Positions 51,685 to 59,703 of a DNA stretch of 64,000 nucleotides are shown here, in pieces. The first letter of the stretch is position 1, and every line of letters starts with the position of its first letter. The position numbers and the translations under genes were made by a program. The notes beneath the pieces were generated by a model. It searched no databases. It had not been told where the DNA came from and was given only the letters and a program-made list of their open reading frames with translations. Source of the DNA: an uncultured Bacteroidales bacterium (GTDB taxonomy: Bacteria > Bacteroidota > Bacteroidia > Bacteroidales > F082). The DNA lies in the NCBI GenBank assembly GCA_946408345.1, contig CAMJRR010000015.1, positions 1-64,000 on the forward strand. The letters run 5' to 3'.

Positions 51685-52257
51685 TTATTTTGCAGTAGCC
51701 TGCTCGTAACCGGCACGCACAGCCTGAATATTGAGGTCAACGACCTCTTGGCCTTTCTTGCCAAAGATATGGGCGATGGCCTCTTCCACCTTCTCCATGG
51801 AAATGCCGAGATAAGGCACCGTGGCACCCAAAAGCACCATGTTGGAACGAGCCTTCAACTGCTTGGCAATCTCGTTGGCGTTGAAGGAAACCACATGCTC
51901 AAGCTTACCCAACTCAGCGTTGATCTTCTCCATATCAGGATAGTTGCTGATGTTGACGAAGGGATCGTTGTTGGTGATGACCCAGCCTTCCTTGCTCAGC
52001 CAAGGCAGATAGCGCAAGGCTTCCATAGGCTCGGAAGAGAGGATAATGTCGGCTTGGCCTTCAGGGATGACATCAGCGAAAATCTCGTCATCGGAGATGC
52101 GGAGGTGCGAGAACACCGATCCGCCACGCTGCGACATGCCGTGAATTTCGGACTGTTTCAGGTTCATACCCATATTCAAAGCAGCGTCAGAGATAATCTT
52201 GGCCACTGACACGATGCCGTCGCCGCCCACGCCGCATAGTACTATATCTTTTTTCAT
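51685..52257 (-). CDS. iorB: Indolepyruvate:ferredoxin oxidoreductase beta subunit
   Basis: A 190-residue gamma-type subunit of the 2-oxoacid:ferredoxin oxidoreductase superfamily. It begins KDIVLCGVGGDGIVSVAKII and has SEIHGMSQRGGSVFSHLRI, typical of IorB. With IorA it oxidatively decarboxylates arylpyruvates to aryl-CoA, or runs in reverse for aromatic amino acid synthesis from arylacetates. It follows iorA with a 126-base spacer filled by a palindromic repeat. Confidence 0.93.
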   Translation of the reverse strand: MKKDIVLCGVGGDGIVSVAKIISDAALNMGMNLKQSEIHGMSQRGGSVFSHLRISDDEIFADVIPEGQADIILSSEPMEALRYLPWLSKEGWVITNNDPFVNISNYPDMEKINAELGKLEHVVSFNANEIAKQLKARSNMVLLGATVPYLGISMEKVEEAIAHIFGKKGQEVVDLNIQAVRAGYEQATAK

Positions 52258-52312
52258 TGTTTCTGTAATTTAGATGTAAACTTCAATATTTTATAGTTGC
52301 TTTATTAACAAA

Positions 52313-52385
52313 GGCTCATGGCTTATGGCCTATGGCTTGCCTTTACGTTGAGGCAGCCATAGGCCATTGGTTATAGACCATAGTT
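52313..52385. repeat. Palindromic repeat family E, copy 1
   Basis: ATGGCCTATGGCTTGCCT on the left is inverted as AGGCAGCCATAGGCCATTGG on the right (imperfect near the centre), with outer GGCTCATGG and ATAGACCATAG words. It lies between iorA and iorB; a closely related element lies between tig and clpP. Confidence 0.75.
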
Positions 52386-53964
52386 ACTTCTTCATATGCT
52401 TTTTGAGTTCCACGATGCAGGTGCGGTGCGGGATGATGACCGACACTCCATTGTAGTTGACCTCTTCCTCGATAATCTTCACGTTCTCTTCGTGGTTCTT
52501 GGGCAACGGGATAATGTCGCGGATGTGCTCTGGTTCAACGCCGAGGCCTTCGCAGATACGGCGGATCTTGTTGTGTGCCGACGATGGCTGACCACCCGTC
52601 ATGGCAGTGATGTCGTTGTCGAGGATCATGACCACGACATTGGCTTTCTCGTTGACGCAGTCCATGAGACCTGTCAGACCGCTGTGACCGAAAGTACCGT
52701 CACCGATAACTGCCACTGATGGGAAGATGCCCACCTCGCTGGCACCCTTGGCCATGGTGATGGAAGCACCCATGCACACGGTGGTGTTGATGGCACCCAT
52801 ATTGAAGCCCAAAGTATAGCAGCCGATGTCACCAAACACCTTGCCACCCTTATGGTTGGCCATGACGGCGTTCAAAGCATTATAGCTGTCGACATGCGGG
52901 CAACCCTGACACAGCGCAGGCGGACGGTTGGTGACCACTTCCGGCACCTTATACATCACCGGCACATCCATGCCAAGAGCCTTAGCCACCTTTTCGGCGT
53001 TCAGTTCACCATCGCGGCGGATGGTCTCATCCAAACGGCCCATGACATTCTTGCCCTTGCCGAGGAAGCCCTTGATATGCTCCTCAACGAAAGGCTGACC
53101 GTCTTCGAGAACAAGGATTTCGTCACACTCGTCGTACAGCTTGTTGATCATATCATAAGGCAGCGGATACTGCGTCACCTTAACAACAGGATAAGGGCAC
53201 TGACCGTTCGGGAAGTTCTCCATCAGGTAGTTGTAGGCGATACCTGTGGTGATGATACCGATGTTCTTCTTCGGGCCGTTGATGTATTTGTTGAAGCCTG
53301 AGGTCTCAGAAGCCTCAGTGAAAGCAGGCTGTTTGTCAATGAGATCGCGATAGAGACGCTTGGCGTTGGCGGGCAACAACACAAATGACTTGGCGTCGGC
53401 GGGCTCTGTGAGCTCGTTCTGCGGACGGACGGGTTTGCGCACCACGCCAGCGCGGCTGTGAGCCAAACGGGTCGGGATGCGGTAGAGCACTGGAGTGCCG
53501 AGCTTCTCGCTCAGTTCATAGCCATAATGCACCATGTCATAGGCTTCCTGTTGGTTGGAGGGTTCCAGCATGGGGATCATAGCCCAATGACCATAGAAGC
53601 GGCTATCCTGTTCGTCCTGCGACGAGAACATGCTCGGGTCGTCGGCAACCACAATGAGAACGCCCTTCGTACCGATGATAGCGGCATTCATGAAGGGGTC
53701 GCCGCACACGTTGAGACCAACGTGCTTCATGCAGGTCATAGCACGCTTGCCAGCATAGGCTACGCCGATCGAAGCCTCAAGGGCCGTCTTTTCGTTGGCG
53801 CACCAGTTGGCGATCACGCCGAGTTCCTTGGCTTGTTTCGAGTTGATGACATACTCTGTGATTTGGGTTGAAGGCGTGCCCGGATAGCTGTTGATGGCCG
53901 AGCCGCCAGCATCGATGAAGCCCTGTGCAATGGCCTCATCGCCTAAAAGCAATAATTTTTCCAT
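52384..53964 (-). CDS. iorA: Indolepyruvate:ferredoxin oxidoreductase alpha subunit lacking the ferredoxin domain
   Basis: A 526-residue TPP-dependent subunit. The N-terminal pyrimidine-binding part has SYPGTPSTQITEYV and CANEKTALEASIGVAYAGKR. The TPP pyrophosphate part has ALCQGCPHVDSYNALN, GDIGCYTLGF and the motif GDGTFGHSGLTG to ILDNDITAMTGGQ. The classical IorA is about 600 residues because of a C-terminal 2[4Fe-4S] domain; this one stops at CIVELKKHMKK with no CxxCxxC clusters. Electrons must leave through another centre or partner. Promoter at 54081. Confidence 0.92.
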   Translation of the reverse strand: MEKLLLLGDEAIAQGFIDAGGSAINSYPGTPSTQITEYVINSKQAKELGVIANWCANEKTALEASIGVAYAGKRAMTCMKHVGLNVCGDPFMNAAIIGTKGVLIVVADDPSMFSSQDEQDSRFYGHWAMIPMLEPSNQQEAYDMVHYGYELSEKLGTPVLYRIPTRLAHSRAGVVRKPVRPQNELTEPADAKSFVLLPANAKRLYRDLIDKQPAFTEASETSGFNKYINGPKKNIGIITTGIAYNYLMENFPNGQCPYPVVKVTQYPLPYDMINKLYDECDEILVLEDGQPFVEEHIKGFLGKGKNVMGRLDETIRRDGELNAEKVAKALGMDVPVMYKVPEVVTNRPPALCQGCPHVDSYNALNAVMANHKGGKVFGDIGCYTLGFNMGAINTTVCMGASITMAKGASEVGIFPSVAVIGDGTFGHSGLTGLMDCVNEKANVVVMILDNDITAMTGGQPSSAHNKIRRICEGLGVEPEHIRDIIPLPKNHEENVKIIEEEVNYNGVSVIIPHRTCIVELKKHMKK

Positions 53965-54020
53965 ATCTAGTATCTAAATTTCAAATTTAAGATTCAAATT
54001 TTCAAGGGGGTTCGTGTCAA

Positions 54021-54056
54021 GTTTACTGAACTTGTCGAAGTAATATGAGACACGAG
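54021..54056. repeat. Degenerate interspersed repeat family B copy
   Basis: TACTGAACTTGTCGAAGTA resembles the family B word, and flanking CGTGTC and GACACG form an outer inverted pair, in the iorA leader. Confidence 0.5.
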
Positions 54057-54080
54057 CCGACCTAGTTCCTCAGATTTGGG

Positions 54081-54088
54081 CAAAGATA
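54081..54088 (-). promoter_or_regulatory. -7 promoter element for iorA-iorB
   Basis: TATCTTTG on the minus strand matches TAnnTTTG, 117 bases before the iorA ATG. Confidence 0.55.
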
Positions 54089-54118
54089 CGGAATAATTCG
54101 ATACAAACAAGAAAAACT

Positions 54119-54703
54119 TTACAAAGACTTATGCACTTCCATGATTTGCTGCATCAACACATCGTCTTCGTCGTCGTTTTCGTGCCAAATGACATAATCA
54201 GCCAACAGGCGTTTGCCTTCTTCGGGCCATTGCTTGGCCATGCGAGCGCGGACAGTCGATTCGTCACAATGGTCGCGCTCCATCGCACGGCGCAAACGTG
54301 TTTTTTCCGAGGCCGATACCATCACTATGGCATCAAACTGCTTTTCCAAACGCTTCTCATACACCAATGCCGACTCGAACAAGACGTATGGCGAATCCTG
54401 TTTTACCATCCATTGGTCAAAGTCGACGAACAAAGCAGGATAAAGAATGGCCTCCAATTCGTGTTGGGCGTTTTCATCATGGAAAACCAAATCAGCCAAA
54501 TACTTTCTATCAATTTCAGTATCAGAAAGATAAATTAAATCTCCAAAACGGCCGACTAGCTTTTTGCGCACATCGGGCAAAAAATACATCTGTTTGGCAG
54601 CAAAGTCACTATTGTAGACAGGAATGCCAAGATGATGTTTAAACAACTCGCAGACCCATGACTTGCCGCTACCGATATTGCCTGTAATGGCGACTTTTTT
54701 CAT
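54119..54703 (-). CDS. coaE: Dephospho-CoA kinase
   Basis: A 194-residue P-loop kinase that performs the last step of coenzyme A synthesis. It begins KKVAITGNIGSGKSWVCELF, with the P-loop GNIGSGKS. IPVYNSDFAAKQMYF supplies the acidic substrate residue (Asp in NSD). Downstream LVFHDENAQHELEAILYP and SASEKTRLRRAMERD match the family. It overlaps the YbbR-like gene by 4 bases and is the last gene of the operon. Confidence 0.93.
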   Translation of the reverse strand: MKKVAITGNIGSGKSWVCELFKHHLGIPVYNSDFAAKQMYFLPDVRKKLVGRFGDLIYLSDTEIDRKYLADLVFHDENAQHELEAILYPALFVDFDQWMVKQDSPYVLFESALVYEKRLEKQFDAIVMVSASEKTRLRRAMERDHCDESTVRARMAKQWPEEGKRLLADYVIWHENDDEDDVLMQQIMEVHKSL

Positions 54704-55665
54704 TGCACAATGAGGTATTCTACCTTATCGGGACGAGTGCTTAAAATTTGGACAGTAGGCGGCCATGAGGCAAGGCGCACATCCAACAAAGGTTGCATTG
54801 CCTCTAACTGCTGTTTGTCGACCACAACGCTGAAATGCTCGGGCGTGATAGTGGCATAATCCCTAACAGCCACAAGACATTTTACAGACACAGCTTCTGG
54901 GAAAAAACGTAATCGCATGTTGCCACTAGCCTTAATCGGCACCTCAATATCCATCTCCGTATACTTCTCCACCTGAACATCAACCTTCACCTCTTTAATG
55001 TTCGACTTCACTTGCCCTCCATACAAATCAAGTGGCACTATCGCACTGAAGTTTTGGCTCACATTAGACATAGAGAGCGATTCTGTCTTCACCACCTTAA
55101 TCGTGTCGATAACCTCCTGAGGACCGAAAATTGTAACCGATGACGGGTCGAGCATAGGGATGCCATACAGATCGTATTGCCGCACAGTCTTAATATCATA
55201 CTGCAAAACTACAGGTACCACCTTCGACTTCAGTGCATCCATTGTAAAATACACCTTAGCATCGTTCATGGTAATGTCAGTCGCCGAAATGCCAAGACTT
55301 TCAGCTAGTTTCTCCGCCACATATTGGCTGCTAAAAGAATAGGTGTTACCGCTTTCTTGGCGGTAAGGCACCTCGTCTAGGGGCAGAGTGACAACACGGT
55401 TAGGCTCACGAATCATCTTGTAGCGAAGCGTATGGAAACCATCGATATTCAATGACATCTTCACCAGTTGCCCCTCAGCCGACACCCACTTATCAGCAGG
55501 TGCTTCCACCAAAAGCAGGCGATAGGTGGTTTGGGTCACATAATCCTCCGACAATTTGACCAAAAACCACGCCGCAGTGGAAATGGCTAAAAACACAAGA
55601 AACGTGAAGAAAGAATGCTTGTTGGTGCGTTCCATCTTCTGCTTTATATCATCCAGTTTGTCCAT
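54700..55665 (-). CDS. YbbR-like (CdaR-related) membrane-anchored protein
   Basis: A 321-residue protein with one N-terminal membrane helix (about 18-37, FFTFLVFLAISTAAWFLV) and extracytoplasmic YbbR-like repeats (for example SVTIFGPQEVIDTIKVVKTE). In Firmicutes YbbR (CdaR) modulates the c-di-AMP cyclase; in Bacteroidetes the gene typically sits between yajC and coaE as here. Its function in this phylum is unproven. It overlaps coaE by 4 bases. Confidence 0.85.
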   Translation of the reverse strand: MDKLDDIKQKMERTNKHSFFTFLVFLAISTAAWFLVKLSEDYVTQTTYRLLLVEAPADKWVSAEGQLVKMSLNIDGFHTLRYKMIREPNRVVTLPLDEVPYRQESGNTYSFSSQYVAEKLAESLGISATDITMNDAKVYFTMDALKSKVVPVVLQYDIKTVRQYDLYGIPMLDPSSVTIFGPQEVIDTIKVVKTESLSMSNVSQNFSAIVPLDLYGGQVKSNIKEVKVDVQVEKYTEMDIEVPIKASGNMRLRFFPEAVSVKCLVAVRDYATITPEHFSVVVDKQQLEAMQPLLDVRLASWPPTVQILSTRPDKVEYLIVQ

Positions 55666-55710
55666 AGTTCTGGATTAACTCCGTTAAAATTTTTATTCGG
55701 CGTATGCCAA

Positions 55711-55746
55711 TCTTCAATTTGCTTCTTCGTACCTCCCTGCGATGAC
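55711..55746. repeat. Diverged interspersed repeat family C copy
   Basis: On the minus strand TGTCATCGCAGGGAGGTACG followed by AAGAAGCAA resembles the family C word. It lies in the yajC-ybbR spacer. Confidence 0.5.
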
Positions 55747-55759
55747 ACAAAGTGTTGTA

Positions 55760-56083
55760 TTAAGCTTGGCCAACCCGATTGCCGTTCTGAACGAGGGCGG
55801 TCTTCTCAACCTCCACTTCCATGTTGGGGGCAAGTGAAATAATCACGGTAGATTCCTTCACTTCGACCACCTTACCATGAAAGCCTCCGATGGTAACCAC
55901 TTTATCGCCCTTTTGAAGACTATCGCGGAATTTCTGTTCCTCTTTGGCCTTCTTCGACTGCGGACGGATGAAAAACAGCCAAAAAACGACGATGAGAAGG
56001 AGGATGAAAACCAGACTTGACAACATGGAGCCGCCTTGTTGAGGCTGGGCTTGGTCTTGGAGTAAAATAAGTAAGTTATTCAT
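55760..56083 (-). CDS. yajC: YajC, preprotein translocase accessory subunit
   Basis: A 107-residue protein with one membrane helix (about 19-42, SMLSSLVFILLLIVVFWLFF) followed by FIRPQSKKAKEEQKFRDSLQ and GDKVVTIGGFHGKVVEV, the YajC signature. It is an accessory of the SecDF-YajC complex. It lies between the DUF1573 gene and the YbbR-like gene, a common Bacteroidetes order. The spacer upstream carries AT-rich and family C repeat remnants. Confidence 0.95.
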   Translation of the reverse strand: MNNLLILLQDQAQPQQGGSMLSSLVFILLLIVVFWLFFIRPQSKKAKEEQKFRDSLQKGDKVVTIGGFHGKVVEVKESTVIISLAPNMEVEVEKTALVQNGNRVGQA

Positions 56084-56130
56084 TTTGTATAATTTAAAGA
56101 TTTAACATCAAAGATTCAAGATTTTGGACA

Positions 56131-56152
56131 GTTTCGTTCCTCGCAGTGATAC
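56131..56152. repeat. Diverged interspersed repeat family C copy
   Basis: On the minus strand GTATCACTGCGAGGAACGAA matches the central GCGAGGAACGAA of the sufS copy. It lies between the DUF1573 gene and yajC, beside an ATTTAAAGATTTAA tract. Confidence 0.55.
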
Positions 56153-56192
56153 AAAGCTAGTCAACTCTACACTCTACACACTCAAATCTCAA

Positions 56193-56663
56193 CTAATATT
56201 GATCAGGAGTTTGCACCGTACCTTTGATACGCAAAGTGGTTTTGGCAGGATTGGTGTTTGACATGACTGTTAGGAAACGGCTTTGGAAGCCATGATGGCC
56301 TGCACTATTGTACGTCACCTTGATGTCGCCTGTCTTGCCAGGCGCGATAGGCTCATGAGGATAGTCGCCAACCGTACACCCACAGCTTGAGCCAACCTCA
56401 CTGATAATCAAAGGCATATTGCCCGTGTTCGTAAAATGGAAGGAATAGGTTACCACTTCACCCTGAAGCAAAGTGCCGAAATCGTGTTCCTCCTTGTCAA
56501 ATTTGATGGCAGCTTGCTTGTTAGAGGATTCGGTAGCCGATTTAGGACTGGTCACCAAATCAGTGGAAAGGTTGCCGCCACTTTTCTCCTTGCATGCCGA
56601 CATTAGACCTAATGCTATGAAGAAGATTGGTAATAAATATTTGATATTCAATAATTTTCTCAT
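56193..56663 (-). CDS. DUF1573 lipoprotein
   Basis: A 156-residue protein with a lipoprotein signal (LGLMSAC, lipidated Cys24) and one DUF1573 domain (about 52-150): FDKEEHDFGTLLQGEVVTYS, FTNTGNMPLIISEVGSSCGC and TYNSAGHHGFQSRFLTV. This Ig-like family is abundant in Bacteroidetes and of unknown function. Its start overlaps the stop of the T9SS type B gene by 4 bases, so the two are translationally coupled. Confidence 0.87.
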   Translation of the reverse strand: MRKLLNIKYLLPIFFIALGLMSACKEKSGGNLSTDLVTSPKSATESSNKQAAIKFDKEEHDFGTLLQGEVVTYSFHFTNTGNMPLIISEVGSSCGCTVGDYPHEPIAPGKTGDIKVTYNSAGHHGFQSRFLTVMSNTNPAKTTLRIKGTVQTPDQY

Positions 56664-57871
56664 TGTCTTTGGGATTTGATAATCATGACCGAGCCTTGGT
56701 AAGTAGCATCATTCTTCAAGCCATGACATTTCAAAACATAAAAATAGGTACCATCTGACAAACCTCCACCATCCCAATTATTTTGGTAGTCTTTGGAATG
56801 GTAAACAACACGTCCCCAACGGTTGAAGATGGTCAGCTCTGTAGACTCATAGTAGCGACTCAAAGGTTCATAATTCTCATATTCCAAACCTGATCCTCCA
56901 TCGTCTCTGTATTTAGGTGAATCGCCCCCCGAAGGCATATCGCTACTTCCATCCAAAGAAATGATGAAATAGTCATTGGTACCGTCACCATTAGGAGTGA
57001 ATACATTCGGTATCTTCAATTTCACCGGTTCCACCTTTATAGTATGGCGATAAGTGGTATCGCAACCTTGAGGATTATACACTTTCAGTTCCGTGCTGAA
57101 CTCACCCGTCTCCACATAGGTGAAGCGAGGTTCAAGTTCAGTCGAAGTGATGTTGTATTGTTGGTTAAGAATCCAATAGAAGTTGCTGATATCCAATGTA
57201 TCGGCTGAGAGATTCTCGTATGAATAAGTCACATGTGGGTTTTGCAAATAGACAGTATCACCTGGGTCAGCAGAGATTTCTACAAGAGGATTGGGATAAG
57301 CCTTGGGACTGATGCTGTCGCGTTGCACACAGCCGCGTCCATCGGTCACCTTAATAAAATAGTATTTGTAAGCCTCCAAGCCAATAGCCCAAGTGGGGTC
57401 ACCTGGTGCGATATGCAAGGGGCTGATTTCCCATTGGTAATTGAAAGGTGGCTCGTAAACGGCAGAAATGCTGTCGACTGCAGCCATCACTTGTGCATTG
57501 CGTCCATTCTCCTCTTCGTGGTTGCTGCAAGTCAGCTTCACTTGACGGAATTTCACCTCAAAACGTGGCATCACCTCAACCGTAATCTGCGGATTGCAGA
57601 CGACAATTGAGTCTTGGTCACGGATAATCACCTGATAAGTCGTTGTCTCAAATGGACGTACGGTAATGCTATTGGTGGTTTTACCACTTGGCGTCCACAG
57701 GTATGTATATTGGTAATTGTTGGGCACGCTGAGCGTCACCGCCGATTCGCTGCAAATGGGCATTTCGGCACTACATGTAATTTCGCAGGGGTCTTGCGCC
57801 TTCAAGAAAGCCGAGCAAGTAATGGCTAAAATGAGCAATAAGGCTTTGCGTATGATAGAGTTGTTTCTCAT
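56660..57871 (-). CDS. T9SS type B sorting domain (CHU_C) protein
   Basis: A 403-residue exported protein with a signal peptide (residues 1-25, ending FLKAQ). Two or three Ig/PKD-like beta domains (about 30-305) have sequences such as YTYLWTPSGKTTNSITVRPF. A C-terminal CHU_C type sorting domain (about 305-403) shows VFTPNGDGTNDYFII, LTIFNRWGRVVYHS and YFYVLKCHG. It would be secreted by the type IX system. It heads the operon with DUF1573, yajC, ybbR-like and coaE, and has its own promoter element. Confidence 0.9.
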   Translation of the reverse strand: MRNNSIIRKALLLILAITCSAFLKAQDPCEITCSAEMPICSESAVTLSVPNNYQYTYLWTPSGKTTNSITVRPFETTTYQVIIRDQDSIVVCNPQITVEVMPRFEVKFRQVKLTCSNHEEENGRNAQVMAAVDSISAVYEPPFNYQWEISPLHIAPGDPTWAIGLEAYKYYFIKVTDGRGCVQRDSISPKAYPNPLVEISADPGDTVYLQNPHVTYSYENLSADTLDISNFYWILNQQYNITSTELEPRFTYVETGEFSTELKVYNPQGCDTTYRHTIKVEPVKLKIPNVFTPNGDGTNDYFIISLDGSSDMPSGGDSPKYRDDGGSGLEYENYEPLSRYYESTELTIFNRWGRVVYHSKDYQNNWDGGGLSDGTYFYVLKCHGLKNDATYQGSVMIIKSQRQ

Positions 57872-57889
57872 TCCTTTTTAAATAGGGTG

Positions 57890-57897
57890 CAAAAATA
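57890..57897 (-). promoter_or_regulatory. -7 promoter element for the T9SS type B gene
   Basis: TATTTTTG on the minus strand matches TAnnTTTG, 19 bases before the ATG. Confidence 0.6.
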
Positions 57898-58042
57898 AGA
57901 AAATTCCTTAGATGAACGTACTTTACAAACATTTATTATTTGAAATAGCAATAAACCGACTTGACCGTCAAAAGGAATTATTTTTCCATTGGATCAGTTC
58001 GCATTAACATATTTCAAAATGCAAAAACAAAAGATTCAAAAC

Positions 58043-58070
58043 AAAAAAAAGAGGCTCTTGCGAACCTCTT
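58043..58070 (-). terminator. Terminator after tRNA-His
   Basis: On the minus strand AAGAGG and CCTCTT form a stem around a 10-base loop, followed by eight T. Confidence 0.75.
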
Positions 58071-58078
58071 CCTCTCAG

Positions 58079-58153
58079 GGTGGAATGTGGGATTCGAACC
58101 CACGACCCACGGAACCACAATCCGGTACTCTAACCAGCTGAGCTAAATCCACC
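58079..58153 (-). tRNA. tRNA-His (GUG anticodon)
   Basis: A cloverleaf can be drawn on the minus strand. The anticodon loop is TTGTGGT with anticodon GTG, the D arm is GCTCAGCTGGTTAGAGT, and the T arm is GTGGGTTCGAATCCCAC. The extra 5' G (G-1) faces C73, the identity feature of tRNA-His. Mismatches appear at 6:67 (T-T) and at 27:43. CCA is not encoded. A -7 promoter element lies 17 bases upstream and a terminator follows. Confidence 0.9.
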
Positions 58154-58169
58154 ATCTGATTTGCGGCTG

Positions 58170-58177
58170 CAAAAATA
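58170..58177 (-). promoter_or_regulatory. -7 promoter element for tRNA-His
   Basis: TATTTTTG on the minus strand matches TAnnTTTG, 17 bases before the tRNA 5' end. Confidence 0.6.
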
Positions 58178-58260
58178 CAACATTTTTCCGATATAACGAC
58201 GTTTTTTAGGCAAATTTTTCGATTTTTTCTTTTTTGACTCAAAATCATGGTGGATTTGCG

Positions 58261-58268
58261 TATTTTTG
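58261..58268 (+). promoter_or_regulatory. -7 promoter element for the ABC permease
   Basis: TATTTTTG matches TAnnTTTG, 24 bases before the ATG at 58292. Confidence 0.6.
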
Positions 58269-58291
58269 ACGGTTGAATCGAATGATACATC

Positions 58292-59476
58292 ATGAAAGGC
58301 AAACCGAAACAAGAACAATCACCTAAAGCATTGGCGTGGAAGCGTTTCCGAAGCAACAAGCTTGGAATGGCATCTTGTGGCTTCGTCATCCTTTGGGCTT
58401 TGCTTGCTCTGTTTGCCTATGTCATCATCCCCGACAAGACACCCAATGCTAACAGACAAATCCTTGAAATCAGTACGAAAAAGCCAGGTTTTGAGGTTGA
58501 CATGCTGATGATTCCTAAAGAAACGCCTCCCACACCGACACCTTTTTCCCAATTCCTGTTCAATGGGCGACCTGATGACTGTATTTATCTGCCCTTCGAC
58601 AGTTTGCATATTAATAATGAGCAAACAACTGTTTTTCTCTATCAAGCGGAGGAAAGCTCAACAGTAAGAACAGAAATTATTGACAACAAAGAACTTATTA
58701 AGGCTAGCTCCTCAACACTTCGACAGGCCCAAGGTTCGGAAACTTTAATTTTTGCTTCTGCGGCTGAGGCTGACACATATATAAGAAGCCATTGCGTGAA
58801 GCACAGAAAATTTCTGCTCGGCACCGACCAGTTTGGCCGAGACTTTCTCAGCCGTTTGGTCTTGGGTAGCCGCATCAGCCTTACTGTAGGCTTCATAGCC
58901 GTGCTTTTAAGCCTGATGATTGGCATCATAATGGGTAGCTTGGGCGGGTTTTTCCGAGGCAAAGTTGATGACGCGGTAGTTTGGTTCATCAACGTGGTTT
59001 GGTCCATCCCTACCCTCTTGTTGGTCATTGCTATCACCTTCGCATTGGGCAAAGGCATCGCTCAGGTTTTCATAGCAGTCGGATTAACCATGTGGGTAGA
59101 AGTGGCACGTATCGTTCGCGGACAAATTCTTTCCATTCGTGAAACCACCTTTGTTGAGGCAGGCCGCGCCTTGGGCTTCAAGAACTTGCGCATTATCTTC
59201 AAACATATTTTGCCCAATATCCTCAGCCCCATCATCGTGGTCTCAGCGGCCAACTTTGCCTCTGCCATCCTACTTGAAGCAGGCTTAAGTTTCTTGGGCA
59301 TTGGCGTACAGCCGCCTATGCCCTCATGGGGTAGCATGATCAAGGAGAATTATGCTTTCATCATCTTGGACGCAGCTTATTTAGCCATCCTGCCAGGTAT
59401 AGCAATTATGTTGTTGGTCTTGGCGTTCATGCTCATTGGAAATGCGCTGCGCGAAGCTCTAGATGTCAAAAATTAA
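58292..59476 (+). CDS. Opp/Dpp-type ABC transporter permease (OppC/DppC family)
   Basis: A 394-residue permease. The first membrane helix (about 27-48) is followed by a long periplasmic stretch of about 120 residues. Five C-terminal helices have the family motifs LLGTDQFGRDFLSRLVLGSR, EAGRALGFKNLRIIFKHILP and SFLGIGVQPPMPSWGSMI. The periplasmic insert is longer than in E. coli DppC. Part of it (STLRQAQGSE) is encoded by a degenerate family B repeat. The partner permease, ATPases and binding protein are not adjacent, so this is an orphan permease of a peptide or similar importer. Confidence 0.88.
   Translation: MKGKPKQEQSPKALAWKRFRSNKLGMASCGFVILWALLALFAYVIIPDKTPNANRQILEISTKKPGFEVDMLMIPKETPPTPTPFSQFLFNGRPDDCIYLPFDSLHINNEQTTVFLYQAEESSTVRTEIIDNKELIKASSSTLRQAQGSETLIFASAAEADTYIRSHCVKHRKFLLGTDQFGRDFLSRLVLGSRISLTVGFIAVLLSLMIGIIMGSLGGFFRGKVDDAVVWFINVVWSIPTLLLVIAITFALGKGIAQVFIAVGLTMWVEVARIVRGQILSIRETTFVEAGRALGFKNLRIIFKHILPNILSPIIVVSAANFASAILLEAGLSFLGIGVQPPMPSWGSMIKENYAFIILDAAYLAILPGIAIMLLVLAFMLIGNALREALDVKN
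58716..58734. repeat. Degenerate family B repeat inside the permease gene
   Basis: CACTTCGACAGGCCCAAGG resembles the family word CCTTCGACAGGCTCAGG. It is read in the same frame (LRQAQG) as the copy at the end of cstA. Confidence 0.6.
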
Positions 59477-59562
59477 CGCAGTAATGTGGAAGAAGATTAC
59501 TGAATGCGAGATTTCGTCATTCATAATTCCGAATTCTTAATTCTGCATTCAATAAAAAGTTG

Positions 59563-59570
59563 TATCTTTG
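59563..59570 (+). promoter_or_regulatory. -7 promoter element for tRNA-Leu
   Basis: TATCTTTG matches TAnnTTTG, 24 bases before the tRNA. No terminator is seen after the tRNA, so tig may be on the same transcript. Confidence 0.6.
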
Positions 59571-59593
59571 CGCCCTCAAAAGCTGACCTACAT

Positions 59594-59675
59594 GCGGGTG
59601 TGGCGGAATTGGTAGACGCGCCAGACTTAGGATCTGGTTTCTCACGAAGTAAGGGTTCGAGTCCCTTCATCCGCA
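59594..59675 (+). tRNA. tRNA-Leu (UAG anticodon)
   Basis: A class II tRNA with acceptor arms GCGGGTG and CATCCGC and discriminator A. The anticodon stem and loop are CCAGA CTTAGGA TCTGG with anticodon TAG. A short variable arm (TTTCTCACGAAG) and T arm AAGGGTTCGAGTCCCTT complete it. CCA is not encoded. Confidence 0.94.
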
Positions 59676-59703
59676 CTAGTTATAGACAATCAATAATTTA
59701 GAA

